Shown here: positions 1 to 6,702 of the stretch, one piece after another
Position numbering within the stretch: position 1 is the first letter of the stretch
How the letters are laid out: each line of letters starts with the position of its first letter
Origin: an uncultured Campylobacter sp.
GTDB taxonomy: Bacteria > Campylobacterota > Campylobacteria > Campylobacterales > Campylobacteraceae
NCBI RefSeq assembly: GCF_937997465.1
Contig: NZ_CALKTQ010000208.1
Location: 1-15,224 of the forward strand
DNA length: 15,224 nt
Direction: 5' to 3'
Translations under genes and position numbers: made by a program
The notes under the pieces: generated by a model
The model's database searches: none
What the model was told of the DNA's origin: nothing
What the model saw: the letters and a program-made list of their open reading frames with translations, nothing else

Positions 1-6
1 GCTCTA

Positions 7-20
7 CTTCGCTTTGCTCG
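7..20 (-). repeat. Short dispersed motif, variant copy
   Basis: The sequence CTTCGCTTTGCTCG differs at two positions from CTTCGCTACGCTCG, the reverse complement of the core found at 3788-3801 and 3992-4005. The three copies suggest a small dispersed element. With only 14 nt the match could be partly chance, though the context (always intergenic or in dead DNA) supports it. Confidence 0.35.
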
Positions 21-208
21 TAGCTGCAAGCAGACCGTAAGTAGAATCCCCTTCCTCTACCAATAAAAGAGGAAAGCTTTAATTTTATAGAAGCTACAAA
101 TACGTAACGTTAAATTTGGCAAAAATAAATAGCGCCATAAAGATGCAAATCTCGGCAAGTAAAATTTGCAATTTTAACTTCAAATTTGAACATCAAAAAT
201 TAAGGCAA

Positions 209-278
209 CGTATCGTGAGGCGACTTTTAGCGATTTCGCTTCGTTGCCCTTGCAAGGCAAACCGTAAATTTATCCGCC
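209..278 (+). repeat. Degenerate intergenic repeat, copy A
   Basis: The start (209-223) matches the reverse complement of 2601-2615 at 13 of 15 positions around a shared GAGGCGA core. The far ends of both segments share TAAATTT followed within a few bases by CCGCC, and the lengths are similar (70 and 68 nt). The middle is diverged and contains a 10-bp palindrome CCTTGCAAGG here. This looks like an old dispersed repeat. It could also be chance plus local composition, since the alignment was made by eye. Confidence 0.35.
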
Positions 279-315
279 AAATCCTCCTTAATACTATAAA
301 TAAGCCAAAACTCGC

Positions 316-321
316 TATAAT
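316..321 (+). promoter_or_regulatory. galU-pgi promoter, -10 box
   Basis: A perfect TATAAT preceded by GC lies 25 bp upstream of the galU ATG, the right place for a sigma-70 start site at about 328. No clear -35 is visible, which is normal for Campylobacter promoters. A ribosome binding site AAAAGG sits at 335-340, shortly before the start codon. Confidence 0.65.
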
Positions 322-346
322 CTCGTAAAAAATCAAAAGGAAAATT

Positions 347-1180
347 ATGATACAGACTTGTTTATTTCCGGCTGCGGGCTACGGCACGAGATTTTTGCCC
401 GCGACTAAATCACTACCAAAAGAGATGCTGCCGATCCTCACAAAACCGCTGATCCACTACGGCGTGGACGAGGCTCTAGAGGCCGGCATGAAAAATATGG
501 CCTTCATCACAGGTCGCGGCAAACGCGCGCTGGAGGATTATTTTGACATCAGTTACGAGCTAGAGCATCAAATCTCGGGCACGAACAAAGAGCACCTGCT
601 AACCGAGATCAGAGAGCTGATGGCGCGCTGCACGTTTTCGTTCACGCGTCAAGAGAGCATGAGAGGCCTAGGCAACGCTATCCACACAGGCAAAGTCCTC
701 GTGCGCGACGAGCCCTTTGGCGTGGTGTTAGCTGATGACCTCTGCATCAACGAAGATGGCGAAGGCGTACTATCTCAAATGGTAAAAATCTACGAAAAGT
801 ACCGCTGCAGCGTCGTTGCCGTGATGGAAGTACCGATCGAGCAGAGCAAAAACTACGGCATCGTCACGGGTCGCGCGATCGAGGACGATCTGCTGATGGT
901 TAGCGACATGGTCGAAAAACCCGATCCCAAAGAAGCTCCAAGCAACCTAGCCGTCATCGGCCGCTATATCCTGACGCCTGATATTTTCACGATCCTAGAG
1001 CGCACCAAGCCCGGCAAGAACGGCGAAGTACAAATTACCGACGCGCTAAAAGAGCAAGCCAAAGACGGCATGGTGCTGGCGTATAAATTTAAAGGCAAGC
1101 GCTTTGACTGCGGTAGCGTCGAGGGCTTCGTGCAGGCGACTAATTTCTTCTACGAGCTAGGCAAAAATGCTAAAAAATGA
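347..1180 (+). CDS. galU: UTP--glucose-1-phosphate uridylyltransferase
   Basis: Makes UDP-glucose from UTP and glucose-1-phosphate in the cytoplasm, feeding lipooligosaccharide and other glycan synthesis. The 277-residue protein is full length for bacterial GalU. The nucleotide-binding loop GYGTRFLPATKSLPKEMLP spans residues 11-29, with the conserved Arg15 and Lys25. The uracil/ribose region GLGNAIHTGK is at 107-116, and an Asp pair in VVLADD is at 126-131. The family motifs MVEKPDP (188-194) and GEVQITDAL (226-234) follow, and FDCGSVEGF near the C-terminus matches the GalU end. The ATG is preceded by AAAAGG. The gene overlaps pgi by 14 nt, so the two are probably one transcript; the same galU, pgi, dps grouping is known from C. 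jejuni. Related RmlA-type transferases lack this combination of motifs, so the assignment is firm. Confidence 0.95.
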   Translation: MIQTCLFPAAGYGTRFLPATKSLPKEMLPILTKPLIHYGVDEALEAGMKNMAFITGRGKRALEDYFDISYELEHQISGTNKEHLLTEIRELMARCTFSFTRQESMRGLGNAIHTGKVLVRDEPFGVVLADDLCINEDGEGVLSQMVKIYEKYRCSVVAVMEVPIEQSKNYGIVTGRAIEDDLLMVSDMVEKPDPKEAPSNLAVIGRYILTPDIFTILERTKPGKNGEVQITDALKEQAKDGMVLAYKFKGKRFDCGSVEGFVQATNFFYELGKNAKK

Positions 1181-2402
1181 GCTATTTTTCGAGCGTACGC
1201 CGCTAAGCGCGATCGGCTCCTACGCCAAACGCATGAACGACGAGCTAAAAGGCGGTGAGATCGGCTACTATCACCTGCCCGAAATCGGCGCAAACTTACT
1301 AAGCGAAATCGCCGAATTTGAAACGACGCTCGCGCACGTAAAAAGCGTCGTGCTAGTAGGCATCGGCGGTAGCAGTCTGGGCGTCAAGGCGCTAAAAACG
1401 ATGCTTTCAAGCGCAAAAAGGAAGTGCGAGCGTGAGCTTTATTTCCTCGATAACGTAGACGCCTTTAGCTTTGAGAGCGTTTGCAAAAGCGTCAAATTTG
1501 ACGAGACGCTTTTTATCATCTCGTCAAAATCAGGCACCACGATCGAGACTATCACACTATTTAAGTGCATTTTGGAGCGCTTTAAACCCTCAAATTTGAG
1601 CGCAAATTTTATCGTCATAACAGACCCCGCCTCGCCGCTAGAGGCATACGCCAAGCAAAACGGCATCAAATTTTTTAATATCCCTAAAAACGTCGGCGGC
1701 AGATTTAGCGTGCTTAGCGCGATCGGACTCGTGCCGCTAATGCTTTGCGGATACGACGCGGCGGCGCTGCTAGAGGGCGCGCGGGCGTGCAAAAAGCGTT
1801 TTTTAGAAGACGGCGACGATACGCTGCTACAAAAAGCCTACCACTACGCGACGCATAAAAACGCCAAGATCAACGTGATATTTAGCTACGGCGATAGATT
1901 TTTGGAGTTTAACGACTGGTACGTGCAGCTGTGGGCGGAGAGCCTGGGTAAGAAAAAGGGCTACAAACGCTACGGACTCACGCCGGTCGGACTCATCGGC
2001 TCGCGCGATCAGCACAGCTTTTTGCAGCTCATCATGGACGGCGTGAAGGATAAAACGGTAAGCTTCATCAAGGTAGCCGCCGCGGACGCAAACACGGCGA
2101 TACCGAGCATTAGTCTAAACGGCCTTGAGGGCTGCGACTTTGTAAACGGGCTAAATTTGGGCGAGCTAATCAACGCCCAGTGCAGCGCCACCATGCATGC
2201 GCTCGTGCAAGAAGGCATCAGTGTAGACGTCATCGAGCTTGAGCGGCTAGACGAGGCGAGCGCGGGATTTTTGATTTATTATTTCGAGCTTCTCACGTCG
2301 GCTACGGGCATAATGCTAGGCATAAACACCTACGATCAGCCGGGCGTAGAGGTCGGCAAACGCATACTAAAGACGATGCTAACGGCAGGCAAGCAAGACT
2401 AA
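1167..2402 (+). CDS. pgi: Glucose-6-phosphate isomerase, short epsilonproteobacterial form
   Basis: Interconverts glucose-6-phosphate and fructose-6-phosphate in the cytoplasm; in Campylobacter, which generally lacks a full glycolytic route, it serves mainly gluconeogenesis and sugar-nucleotide supply. At 411 residues it is shorter than the roughly 550-residue E. coli enzyme, as usual in this group. SIS-domain phosphate-binding elements are visible: VLVGIGGSSLG (62-72) and ISSKSGTTIET (118-128). The PGI signature NVGGRFSVLSA spans 175-185. The likely catalytic residues are Glu258 in WAESLGK, His283 in SRDQHSFLQL and Lys398 in YDQPGVEVGK, the second family signature. The start ATG lies inside the end of galU, in a different frame, with AGG a few bases upstream, implying translational coupling. 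No terminator is obvious after the stop. Confidence 0.95.
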   Translation: MLKNELFFERTPLSAIGSYAKRMNDELKGGEIGYYHLPEIGANLLSEIAEFETTLAHVKSVVLVGIGGSSLGVKALKTMLSSAKRKCERELYFLDNVDAFSFESVCKSVKFDETLFIISSKSGTTIETITLFKCILERFKPSNLSANFIVITDPASPLEAYAKQNGIKFFNIPKNVGGRFSVLSAIGLVPLMLCGYDAAALLEGARACKKRFLEDGDDTLLQKAYHYATHKNAKINVIFSYGDRFLEFNDWYVQLWAESLGKKKGYKRYGLTPVGLIGSRDQHSFLQLIMDGVKDKTVSFIKVAAADANTAIPSISLNGLEGCDFVNGLNLGELINAQCSATMHALVQEGISVDVIELERLDEASAGFLIYYFELLTSATGIMLGINTYDQPGVEVGKRILKTMLTAGKQD

Positions 2403-3102
2403 AGTGCGGCTCTATAGAATTTGACGCGAATTTTGCTTTGTGAAGATGTAGAGCGTTAGCTCACGTAAATTTTTAGCCTACAAGCTTGTGTTTGCAGTAT
2501 CGCTAGTAATTTTGGATTTAAATTTGCACAGTTTTGTTTTAGCGAATCTGAGGCGGAAATTTAATGCGTATCCGTCACTGTTGGCGAACAAAGTAATAAA
2601 TCGCCTCGCGACACGACTTTTTTATTTGCTTTTATTTACAGTGCTGCAACGACTCTAACTATAAAATTTGCGTAACATTATGCAACTTTTTAGCACTTTC
2701 TAAGGCTAGCAAACTGGCTTGTTTTGCAATAATTTTACCTCGCCTGCTTACCTACGCCAGCAAGCATATCAGAGAGACAGCTTTAACACAAACCCATAGT
2801 TAGTCGAATTTGTCTGTAAAATTCTAAAATTTTACTTATCAAAATGGCTAATCCACAAAATGGCATTCAACAAACGCACTTGTAAGCAAATTTAGGCTTT
2901 CGTCATGTATCATCTTATTATTTTTCAAACCCACGCTATCTAGTTACAAAATTTACATTCTTACATACTCTAAATTTAATGCAAGAATTCTCAGAAGAAT
3001 TAATTTTGCCTGATCAAAAGTTAAACTTGTTTTTTATACCGGATAGCAATGCTTGTCTATATCCAGCAAAACAGTATAAGCAAATTCCAAAATTTACTCA
3101 CA
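2403..3102. other. Long AT-rich intergenic stretch without a supported gene
   Basis: About 700 bp carry no reading frame with a start, ribosome binding site and protein-like sequence together. The part after pgi contains a degenerate repeat (2551-2618, minus strand). On the minus strand, short open stretches of protein-like sequence occur around 2662-2739 and 2870-2960, separated by stops, so decayed coding DNA is possible but not identifiable. The right end merges into the dps promoter region. No tRNA or strong hairpin was seen. Confidence 0.6.
2551..2618 (-). repeat. Degenerate intergenic repeat, copy B
   Basis: Inverted relative of 209-278. The reverse complement of 2601-2615 matches the start of copy A at 13 of 15 positions, and the opposite end again carries TAAATTT next to CCGCC. 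The central part has diverged. Both copies lie between genes. Supported only by eye alignment. Confidence 0.35.
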
Positions 3103-3152
3103 AATAATAATTTTTGTTATTTGCAAATTATTTTTCTTTAAGTTTTATATGC

Positions 3153-3158
3153 TATAAT
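3153..3158 (+). promoter_or_regulatory. dps promoter, -10 box
   Basis: TATAAT preceded by TTTTATATGC forms a typical Campylobacter sigma-70 -10 region with an upstream T-rich stretch; it lies 30 bp before the dps ATG. Upstream, an imperfect dyad with AATAAT at 3103-3108 and ATTATT at 3127-3132 could be an operator for an iron- or peroxide-responsive repressor (Fur/PerR type). That role is inference from dps regulation in general and not from a consensus match. Confidence 0.65.
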
Positions 3159-3188
3159 TTCATCATAAATCAAATCAAAGGAGACAAA

Positions 3189-3626
3189 ATGTCAAAAGTT
3201 GTTACTCAATTAAATCAAATTCAGGCCGACGCTCATGCGTTATTCGTTAAATTTCACGACTACCACTGGTACGTAAAAGGTATTCAGTTCTTTAGCGTAC
3301 ACGAATACACCGAGAAAGCTTATGAAGATATGGCAGAGATATTCGATGACGTCGCAGAGCGTGCTATACAGCTAGGCGGCAGAGCTATCACCAAAATAGA
3401 AGAGCTAAACAAGCTAGCTCATCCAAAAACAGATAACAAAGATAGCTACACTCCGACCGAGGTTTTAAAAGGCGTTTTGGCTGAGTACGAGCACTTGCTG
3501 GGCGAATTTAAAAAGCTAGAAGAAGTCGCTGAAGAAGCAAAAGACAGCACGACCGTAACTATGGCGCAAGATCAAATCGCAAAATATGAAAAAGCTATCT
3601 GGATGCTAAAGGCTACTTTGGCTTAA
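3189..3626 (+). CDS. dps: Dps family ferritin-like DNA-protection/iron-storage protein
   Basis: Forms a dodecameric cage that oxidises and stores ferrous iron, limiting hydroxyl-radical damage during oxidative stress in the cytoplasm. The 145-residue product is a usual Dps length. The inter-subunit ferroxidase ligands are in place: His26 in DYHWYVKG, His38 in SVHEYTE, Glu42, Asp53 and Glu57 in IFDDVAER, spaced as in E. coli Dps. The frame is open upstream to an ATG at 3114, but that would place the -10 box inside the gene and adds a hydrophobic, Dps-unlike stretch. The ATG at 3189 has AAAGGAG just before it and is preferred. The gene is monocistronic, with its own promoter and a strong terminator. 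A dps-like gene next to pgi and galU is also the arrangement in C. jejuni. Confidence 0.93.
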   Translation: MSKVVTQLNQIQADAHALFVKFHDYHWYVKGIQFFSVHEYTEKAYEDMAEIFDDVAERAIQLGGRAITKIEELNKLAHPKTDNKDSYTPTEVLKGVLAEYEHLLGEFKKLEEVAEEAKDSTTVTMAQDQIAKYEKAIWMLKATLA

Positions 3627-3631
3627 TTTTT

Positions 3632-3650
3632 GGGGCGCAAGCCCCTTTTT
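3632..3650 (+). terminator. Intrinsic terminator of dps
   Basis: GGGGC and GCCCC form a 5-bp all-GC stem around a GCAA tetraloop (GNRA type), followed at once by TTTTT. It begins 5 nt after the dps stop codon. Confidence 0.85.
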
Positions 3651-3782
3651 CTATTCTTTTTTCTTTCAAATTTTATTTTCTACAAAATATCAACTTAGTT
3701 ATCTTTAACATTTTCAAAACAAGCAGAAACTTAATATAAACATAAATAGCATTGAGTTGCAATGAGAACTATATTTTTAAAA

Positions 3783-3807
3783 AGTAACGAGCGTAGCGAA
3801 GTTAAAA
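3783..3807 (+). repeat. 25-nt direct repeat, copy 1
   Basis: Matches 3987-4011 at 23 of 25 positions (both differences are C/T), with core CGAGCGTAGCGAAG. In one frame both copies read KSNERSE followed by V or A and K, here ending in a stop soon after. It lies just upstream of the transposase remnant. Confidence 0.7.
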
Positions 3808-3855
3808 AATAAGCATATGGTTCGTTTCAGAATTTCAGAGACGAAATTTAGAGAA

Positions 3856-4560
3856 TTTTATAATATTTTTCATTTGGCATAGAAGATACTAAAATAGCGG
3901 AATTTACTAAAATCTTAGAAAAAAGAATCAATAAAATAACTAAAAACATCAGAATTTTAGTATCAAAAGAGTGCGAGCTCTTGAAGAGCAACGAGCGTAG
4001 CGAAGCTAAAATAAGTAATTTTAGCGACAAGATAGAGATTGGCTATAGCCATTTAAAAGCAAGAAAGGTAGGAGTAAATAAAACACATATATTCGGAAAG
4101 CCAAAGCATGACAGCAAGATCTATACCCAAATAATTAAAAACTACTCTACAAATGAACTAATACCGATGCTATAATTTATTGAGACCATTGGAAAAGCCT
4201 ATGATGGTTAGGTTGATTAGCGAGCAAAGATTCGTTGTAGAGTAAAATATTCAAAGAATGAACTAGCCTGCTATTTTGCAAGAAGCCAACAGTAAAACTA
4301 CATAAAAGGTCGAGAAATTTTTGGGATTATGTTAGGATTGTCTAAATTAAAAGAATCTTCTCTAAAGCGAGCAACACCATAGCGACTACAGGAAGGCTAA
4401 GAGAAAGAGAGTTTTTGCTTCATTAAAAGAGCTTAAATTTGGGCTCAACAACAGTAAAAATACAAAAACTTTCTATCATATTTTACCAAAGATGACAAGA
4501 GAGAATTCTCCTTATCTTGAGCCTAAAATTAGTTTATCATATAATGTAGTGATTTGGATG
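3856..4560 (+). pseudogene. Decayed IS1595/ISXO2-type transposase
   Basis: Pieces of one DDE transposase can be read in order on the + strand across frameshifts and stops. FYNIFHLA comes first (from 3856), then after a shift a helix-turn-helix-like IAEFTKILEKRINKITKNI (from 3894), then IEIGYSHLKARK and THIFGKPKHDSKIYTQI (to 4175). In the same frame but after stops come GKAYDG (4191) and VKYSKNELA, equivalent to the family's DGW..Y and HS.NEFA parts. Garbled relics of HIxGIENFWxYAKxRLSK follow (about 4300-4350). A final shift gives LKELKFGLNNSKN and ILPKMTREN near the C-terminus (4423-4520). The first acidic catalytic motif, normally ELDESYFG, is reduced to IEIGYSH, so the active site is lost. 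At least two frameshifts and several stops make it inactive. It lies in the convergent gap between dps and porin 1. Terminal inverted repeats were not found. The family call rests on recalled motifs. Confidence 0.75.
3987..4011 (+). repeat. 25-nt direct repeat, copy 2, inside the transposase remnant
   Basis: Near-identical to 3783-3807. It sits in the transposase frame between the KECEL-like and KIEI-like segments, where intact relatives would have only a few residues, so it looks inserted into the pseudogene instead of being part of the original gene. It adds about 15 codons reading KSNERSEAK and flanking residues. Confidence 0.7.
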
Positions 4561-4681
4561 TTTTATTTGGGTATTTAGGCTTGCAAATTTTATCAAATAC
4601 TTTTTAGATAACTTTAAAAGTTAAGTAAGGATTTGTGCCTTATTTTTTGAAAAGTATAACATAAAGACCTATAGAAAGGAG

Positions 4682-4706
4682 ATATCTCGGGATAAACCCG
4701 AGATAT
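4682..4706 (-). terminator. Probable terminator of porin 1
   Basis: A perfect 10-bp stem, ATATCTCGGG and CCCGAGATAT around ATAAA, starts 6 nt after the porin 1 stop. On the minus strand it is followed by CTCCTTTCTATAG, a pyrimidine-rich but not pure T tract. Position and stem strength favour termination; it may also protect the abundant porin mRNA 3' end. Confidence 0.65.
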
Positions 4707-4712
4707 TTAAAA

Positions 4713-5903
4713 TTAGAATGTGTATTTAGCTTGGAATCTTAACTGTTTAGTTTTATCTTTTGAGTCATCTTGATGCTTGTTAATCTCATACGCATAGAAG
4801 CTTGAGAATTGAAGTTTAGCACTATAGTCATAAGTTAGTCTTGCTACATACTCTTGATATTTCTCTTTATCGCCTGAAGCAAGTTTAACTTTACCATTAG
4901 AATAATCGCCACCGACTCTAAATTTCTCAGCAAAAGTGTATCCTGCTTTCAAGAACCAGAAGTTAGCTTTACCTTCAAGAGCAGTATAATCAAGAGCAGA
5001 TTTTATCTCACCTACATCTATAAATGAACCTTGATCCTCTAGGCTTACAAAACCTTTTTCTTTGTCATGAACTTTATATCCGATATAACCAGCAGCTACA
5101 TCAGCGCCAAATACTTTTGTACCAAGTTCACCTGCATAGAAATCCGTATCTTTAAAGTTTACGCCAACATTATTGTCTATATCAGCATGTGCATATTGAA
5201 CTTGAGCACCGATATTTACATCATCAGTAATATTAAGACTAAAGTTTACGTCACCTATGATGAGGTTAACAGAATCAACCAAAGATGCATACCATAGTTG
5301 GAAGCTTACCGGATCATAAGAGCCGATAGCGGCTACCGCATATAGGTTGTTATTAAAGATACCAGGGGCATTAGTGTAAATAGCGCCATCGCTCTCGCCG
5401 TTATTTTCTAATGCATCAAAAGCAAATGCAGTTAGAGTCAAGCCTGTAATATCTCTATTTTCAACTCTGACGCCAGTGCCTACAGCATCATCAGTAAAGA
5501 ATGAACCTATGGTTTGCTTACCTGCAGTTATTGTAGTGTTACCTACGTTATATCCAAGGTAAAATTCTTTTACGTTAAATGGACTTGTTGTATCTGTTCT
5601 GTCGCTGCGTCCATCTGCATTAAAAGCAGAGCTGTCGTTGGAATTATATCTAAGTGTTAAAACACCAAAGAAATTATCATCTAAAGCAGCTTTAAAAGAA
5701 AATTCTGATTTAAATTGGTGATGTGCAGTCGTATTATCTTTTACACCGTTAGCTTTCTTAACTGTAACGTTATTATATCTATATCTTGCATATCCAGAAA
5801 GATCTACATTTTTGATCGCCTCTTCAAGCGGCGTAGCACTCGCTACAGTTGAAAAAGCACCTAGTGCAACCAAAGCAGCTAATGAAATTTTAGCAATTTT
5901 CAT
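4713..5903 (-). CDS. MOMP-family outer membrane porin (porin 1)
   Basis: A Campylobacter major outer membrane protein homologue (PorA-type), a trimeric beta-barrel channel for small solutes. The 396-residue precursor starts with a Sec signal peptide, with cleavage likely after VASA at residue 23. The mature N-terminus TPLEEAIKNVDLSGYARYRY is the hallmark of this family. The rest alternates aromatic/polar beta strands with Asp/Asn-rich loops, for example FKAALDDNFFGVLTLRYN, and ends in QAKYTF with the terminal Phe used by the BAM complex. No Cys is present. It is a paralogue of the second porin at 6727-7914: the signal peptides are almost identical and the first strands are very similar, while loops and lengths differ. 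The ATG is preceded by GAGGAG. It has its own promoter and 3' hairpin. Which of the two is the dominant porin cannot be told from sequence. Confidence 0.9.
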   Translation of the reverse strand: MKIAKISLAALVALGAFSTVASATPLEEAIKNVDLSGYARYRYNNVTVKKANGVKDNTTAHHQFKSEFSFKAALDDNFFGVLTLRYNSNDSSAFNADGRSDRTDTTSPFNVKEFYLGYNVGNTTITAGKQTIGSFFTDDAVGTGVRVENRDITGLTLTAFAFDALENNGESDGAIYTNAPGIFNNNLYAVAAIGSYDPVSFQLWYASLVDSVNLIIGDVNFSLNITDDVNIGAQVQYAHADIDNNVGVNFKDTDFYAGELGTKVFGADVAAGYIGYKVHDKEKGFVSLEDQGSFIDVGEIKSALDYTALEGKANFWFLKAGYTFAEKFRVGGDYSNGKVKLASGDKEKYQEYVARLTYDYSAKLQFSSFYAYEINKHQDDSKDKTKQLRFQAKYTF

Positions 5904-5929
5904 TATTTTCTCCTCAAATAAAATTTAAT

Positions 5930-5935
5930 ATTGTA
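5930..5935 (-). promoter_or_regulatory. Porin 1 promoter, -10 box
   Basis: TACAAT on the minus strand lies 26 bp upstream of the porin 1 start codon, giving a start site at about 5923 and a short leader with a GAGGAG ribosome binding site. The -10 is one base off consensus and no -35 is clear, so this is a reasonable but unproven choice. Confidence 0.45.
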
Positions 5936-6051
5936 GAATCTTAACATAATCTAGCCTTTAATAAGCTTAAAAATTTTATATTTCTTTGGAATATTACCGA
6001 GCGTTTACTAAAATATACTATAGGGATTTAAAATTTGAAATATTTTTAACA

Positions 6052-6074
6052 TGCCGAGCCAAATCGACTCGACA
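6052..6074 (-). terminator. Possible terminator of the cytochrome c gene
   Basis: On the minus strand a 7-bp stem with one G-U pair (TGTCGAG and CTCGGCA, 9-nt loop) starts 7 nt after the stop codon. What follows is TGTTAAAAATATTTC, which is not a good U tract, so efficiency is doubtful. Confidence 0.4.
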
Positions 6075-6081
6075 AATTGGA

Positions 6082-6645
6082 TTATTTTAAGTAGCTTCCT
6101 TGAGTAGGAGTAGTAGAGACGTCAGAGTTTTCCTGTTCGCTTCCCTTGTATTGCAAAGCATCTTTGCCCTTTAAAAAGGCAATAATTGCCCCAAGGTCGC
6201 TATATTTTGTTTTGGCGGCAACGGTTTTCATTAGATTTCTCATATTTCCGCCATAGTCAGAATCGTTTAGATAACCAGAAAAAGCAGCCTCTATATCCTC
6301 TGCACTTACTTTAGTTAACTCTTTGGATGTGCCATAAGCTCTTTTACTTCCGTCTTCGCCGTGACAAGAAGCGCAATTTTTAGCATACAGTTCGCGACCT
6401 TTTTCCACACTATACCTTCTTTTGGTATCTACGCCGATATTTAAAAACTTGCCGCCACCATCAGTCTCAGGAGCTTTTTCATAAACGTTTATACTTATAT
6501 TTTCGTCTTTAGAATATTTTTCTACCAAACTTTTTAGCTCTTTTGCAAATTCACCCTTTGCCTCAAATATATAACTCGGCTCGTCTGCAGCATTTAAAGA
6601 AAAAGTCAAAAGACATGCTAAAAGCGAATAATGCATAAATTTCAT
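6082..6645 (-). CDS. Monohaem c-type cytochrome, periplasmic
   Basis: A 187-residue precursor with a short Sec signal peptide (hydrophobic YSLLACLLTFSLNA, cleavage near residue 20). A Class I cytochrome domain in the C-terminal half carries one haem motif, CASCH (residues 91-95), following the ELYAKN helix typical of small c553-like cytochromes. Met135 or Met139 in GGNMRNLMKTV is the likely sixth ligand, and LGAIIAFLKG (151-160) is the usual final helix. Residues 20-75 form an extra charged N-terminal region without a recognised domain. The C-terminal tail is Ser/Thr/Gln-rich. It probably carries electrons between periplasmic oxidoreductases; the partner is unknown. The frame is open upstream to a TTG at 6678, but that codon lies inside the terminator hairpin. 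The ATG at 6645 has AAAAAGG before it and starts the signal peptide directly. It sits between two porin genes, with its own embedded promoter. Confidence 0.85.
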   Translation of the reverse strand: MKFMHYSLLACLLTFSLNAADEPSYIFEAKGEFAKELKSLVEKYSKDENISINVYEKAPETDGGGKFLNIGVDTKRRYSVEKGRELYAKNCASCHGEDGSKRAYGTSKELTKVSAEDIEAAFSGYLNDSDYGGNMRNLMKTVAAKTKYSDLGAIIAFLKGKDALQYKGSEQENSDVSTTPTQGSYLK

Positions 6646-6667
6646 GAAAAACCTTTTTGATAAATTT

Positions 6668-6702
6668 AAAAATCCCAAGCAAGGGAAATTTTGCTTGGGA
6701 TT
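6668..6702 (-). terminator. Intrinsic terminator of porin 2
   Basis: A perfect 12-bp inverted repeat, AATCCCAAGCAA at 6671-6682 with its complement at 6691-6702, closes an 8-nt loop. On the minus strand it ends in TTTTT (6667-6673), a textbook rho-independent terminator starting 24 nt after the porin 2 stop. The outer part of the 5' arm overlaps a -10 promoter element for the next gene. Confidence 0.88.

Larger units (their letters stand above)
1..315. other. Intergenic region with degenerate repeats, no convincing gene
   Basis: No gene could be supported here. A reading frame on the + strand (116-328) has low-complexity Lys/Ile/Asn-rich sequence, no ribosome binding site worth the name, and overlaps a repeat-like segment, so it is not called. 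The stretch contains a 14-nt relative of a motif repeated later in the window (7-20) and a degenerate repeat (209-278). A small 7-bp inverted repeat lies at 52-58/68-74. The left part could be the tail of an intergenic region belonging to a neighbour outside the window. Confidence 0.6.

Noticed and set aside
52..74. 7-bp hairpin TTCCTCT/AGAGGAA
   Set aside because: Weak stem with a 9-nt loop and only a broken T tract on either strand; no gene end visible next to it.
116..328. Open frame of 70 codons upstream of galU
   Set aside because: No ribosome binding site, low-complexity Ile/Lys/Asn-rich sequence, overlaps a repeat-like segment and runs into the galU promoter.
1439..2233. Long antisense frames inside pgi
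   Set aside because: They lie opposite a well-conserved enzyme gene and have no independent support; typical of GC-richer coding DNA.
2662..2739. Minus-strand 26-codon stretch reading IIAKQASLLALESAKKL, reminiscent of the chemoreceptor signalling hairpin (IADQTNLLALNAA)
   Set aside because: Too short, bounded by stops at 2752 and 2659, and no further chemoreceptor sequence could be joined to it; possibly a relic but not supportable.
3114..3188. Upstream in-frame extension of dps
   Set aside because: Would place the -10 box inside the coding region and add a hydrophobic leader not found in Dps; the ATG at 3189 has a strong AAAGGAG.
3848..4030. Minus-strand 60-codon frame opposite the transposase remnant
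   Set aside because: Antisense shadow: the + strand translation matches transposase fragments, and this frame has no ribosome binding site.
4626..4648. TAAGG/CCTTA stem followed by T6 on the + strand
   Set aside because: Only 5 bp with two GC pairs and no intact + strand gene ends before it; could be chance or the edge of the dead transposon.
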